Source: Porphyrobacter sp. TH134 (GTDB lineage Bacteria; Pseudomonadota; Alphaproteobacteria; Sphingomonadales; Sphingomonadaceae). From it: DNA of 41,932 nucleotides. The stretch is taken from assembly GCF_002855495.1 (NCBI RefSeq), contig NZ_PKRO01000027.1, positions 1 to 41,932 on the forward strand, in the 5' to 3' direction. A program made the translations under genes and the position numbers. The number at the start of each line of letters is the position of its first letter. The stretch's first letter is position 1. Shown piece after piece: positions 41,899 through 41,932 of the stretch. A model generated the notes under the pieces. It had not been told where the DNA came from, searched no databases, and was given only the letters and a program-made list of their open reading frames with translations.

Positions 41899-41932
41899 GG
41901 CCTGATCGATTTCCCGGCGGATGGTCTTCCGG

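Overview
The window looks like chromosomal DNA of a GC-rich alphaproteobacterium. Sphingomonadales, and most likely the Erythrobacteraceae, fits best; this is inferred from gene content and protein style, since no 16S gene is present. Supporting markers are a ChpT-type histidine phosphotransferase, an ATP12 chaperone, RpoH with an intact RpoH box, a TauE/TIGR02186 gene pair, the gatCAB order, and palindromic repeats that read as PSTSSGR or RPEPVEG when translated. Almost all of it is dense housekeeping sequence with short gaps. The only compositionally odd gene is the AT-rich membrane-protein ORF at the left edge (119-826).

Layout, left to right. 0.1-0.8 kb: foreign-looking hypothetical. 0.9-4.6 kb, minus strand: mtgA, a CDF metal exporter, a SigK-like ECF sigma factor and its RskA-like anti-sigma factor, tightly packed, then a secreted fasciclin protein. 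4.7-6.1 kb: exported M20 amidohydrolase, followed by a perfect ParB-binding parS site. 6.2-8.2 kb, minus: rpoH and rluD. 8.2-10.9 kb: a GIY-YIG nuclease fused in frame to a JAMM/M67 peptidase, chpT, an AmpD-like amidase and the RNase P RNA gene. 10.9-14.8 kb: TspO-like membrane protein, ugd, a metallophosphatase and a SIMPL protein. 14.9-19.8 kb: glyoxalase, a reduced NfrB/NfrA-like pair, TauE and TIGR02186. 19.9-27.3 kb: HerA-like ATPase, then queE, an ABC-F ATPase and valS on the minus strand. 27.4-31.0 kb: a complete Mla-type lipid transport operon. 31.0-34.9 kb, minus: six genes joined by 1-4 bp overlaps (crcB, rluC-like, paiB-like, HAD, small membrane protein, ATP12). 35.1-40.1 kb: rpsU, FKBP, gatC, gatA, a 52-aa membrane protein, gatB and trmL. 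The right end holds a methyltransferase and a secreted hypothetical.

The strongest unusual signal is a family of paired palindromic arms (core about CCGTTCGCCCTGAGC...GAAGGGC) present as three convergent pairs. Two pairs are short, about 90 bp: one lies in frame inside valS, the other between gatC and gatA. The third pair has the same arms in the same orientation, but they flank a small GIY-YIG nuclease gene. This suggests a short non-autonomous element and a longer nuclease-carrying version of it, analogous to REPIN/RAYT systems but with a GIY-YIG protein in place of a tyrosine transposase. In the nuclease copy the right arm is read through, so the nuclease is fused to the neighbouring peptidase. 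Other points of note are the parS site, a SigK-RskA-fasciclin neighbourhood that recalls the mycobacterial SigK regulon, the small gene coupled between gatA and gatB, and the minimal Nfr pair.
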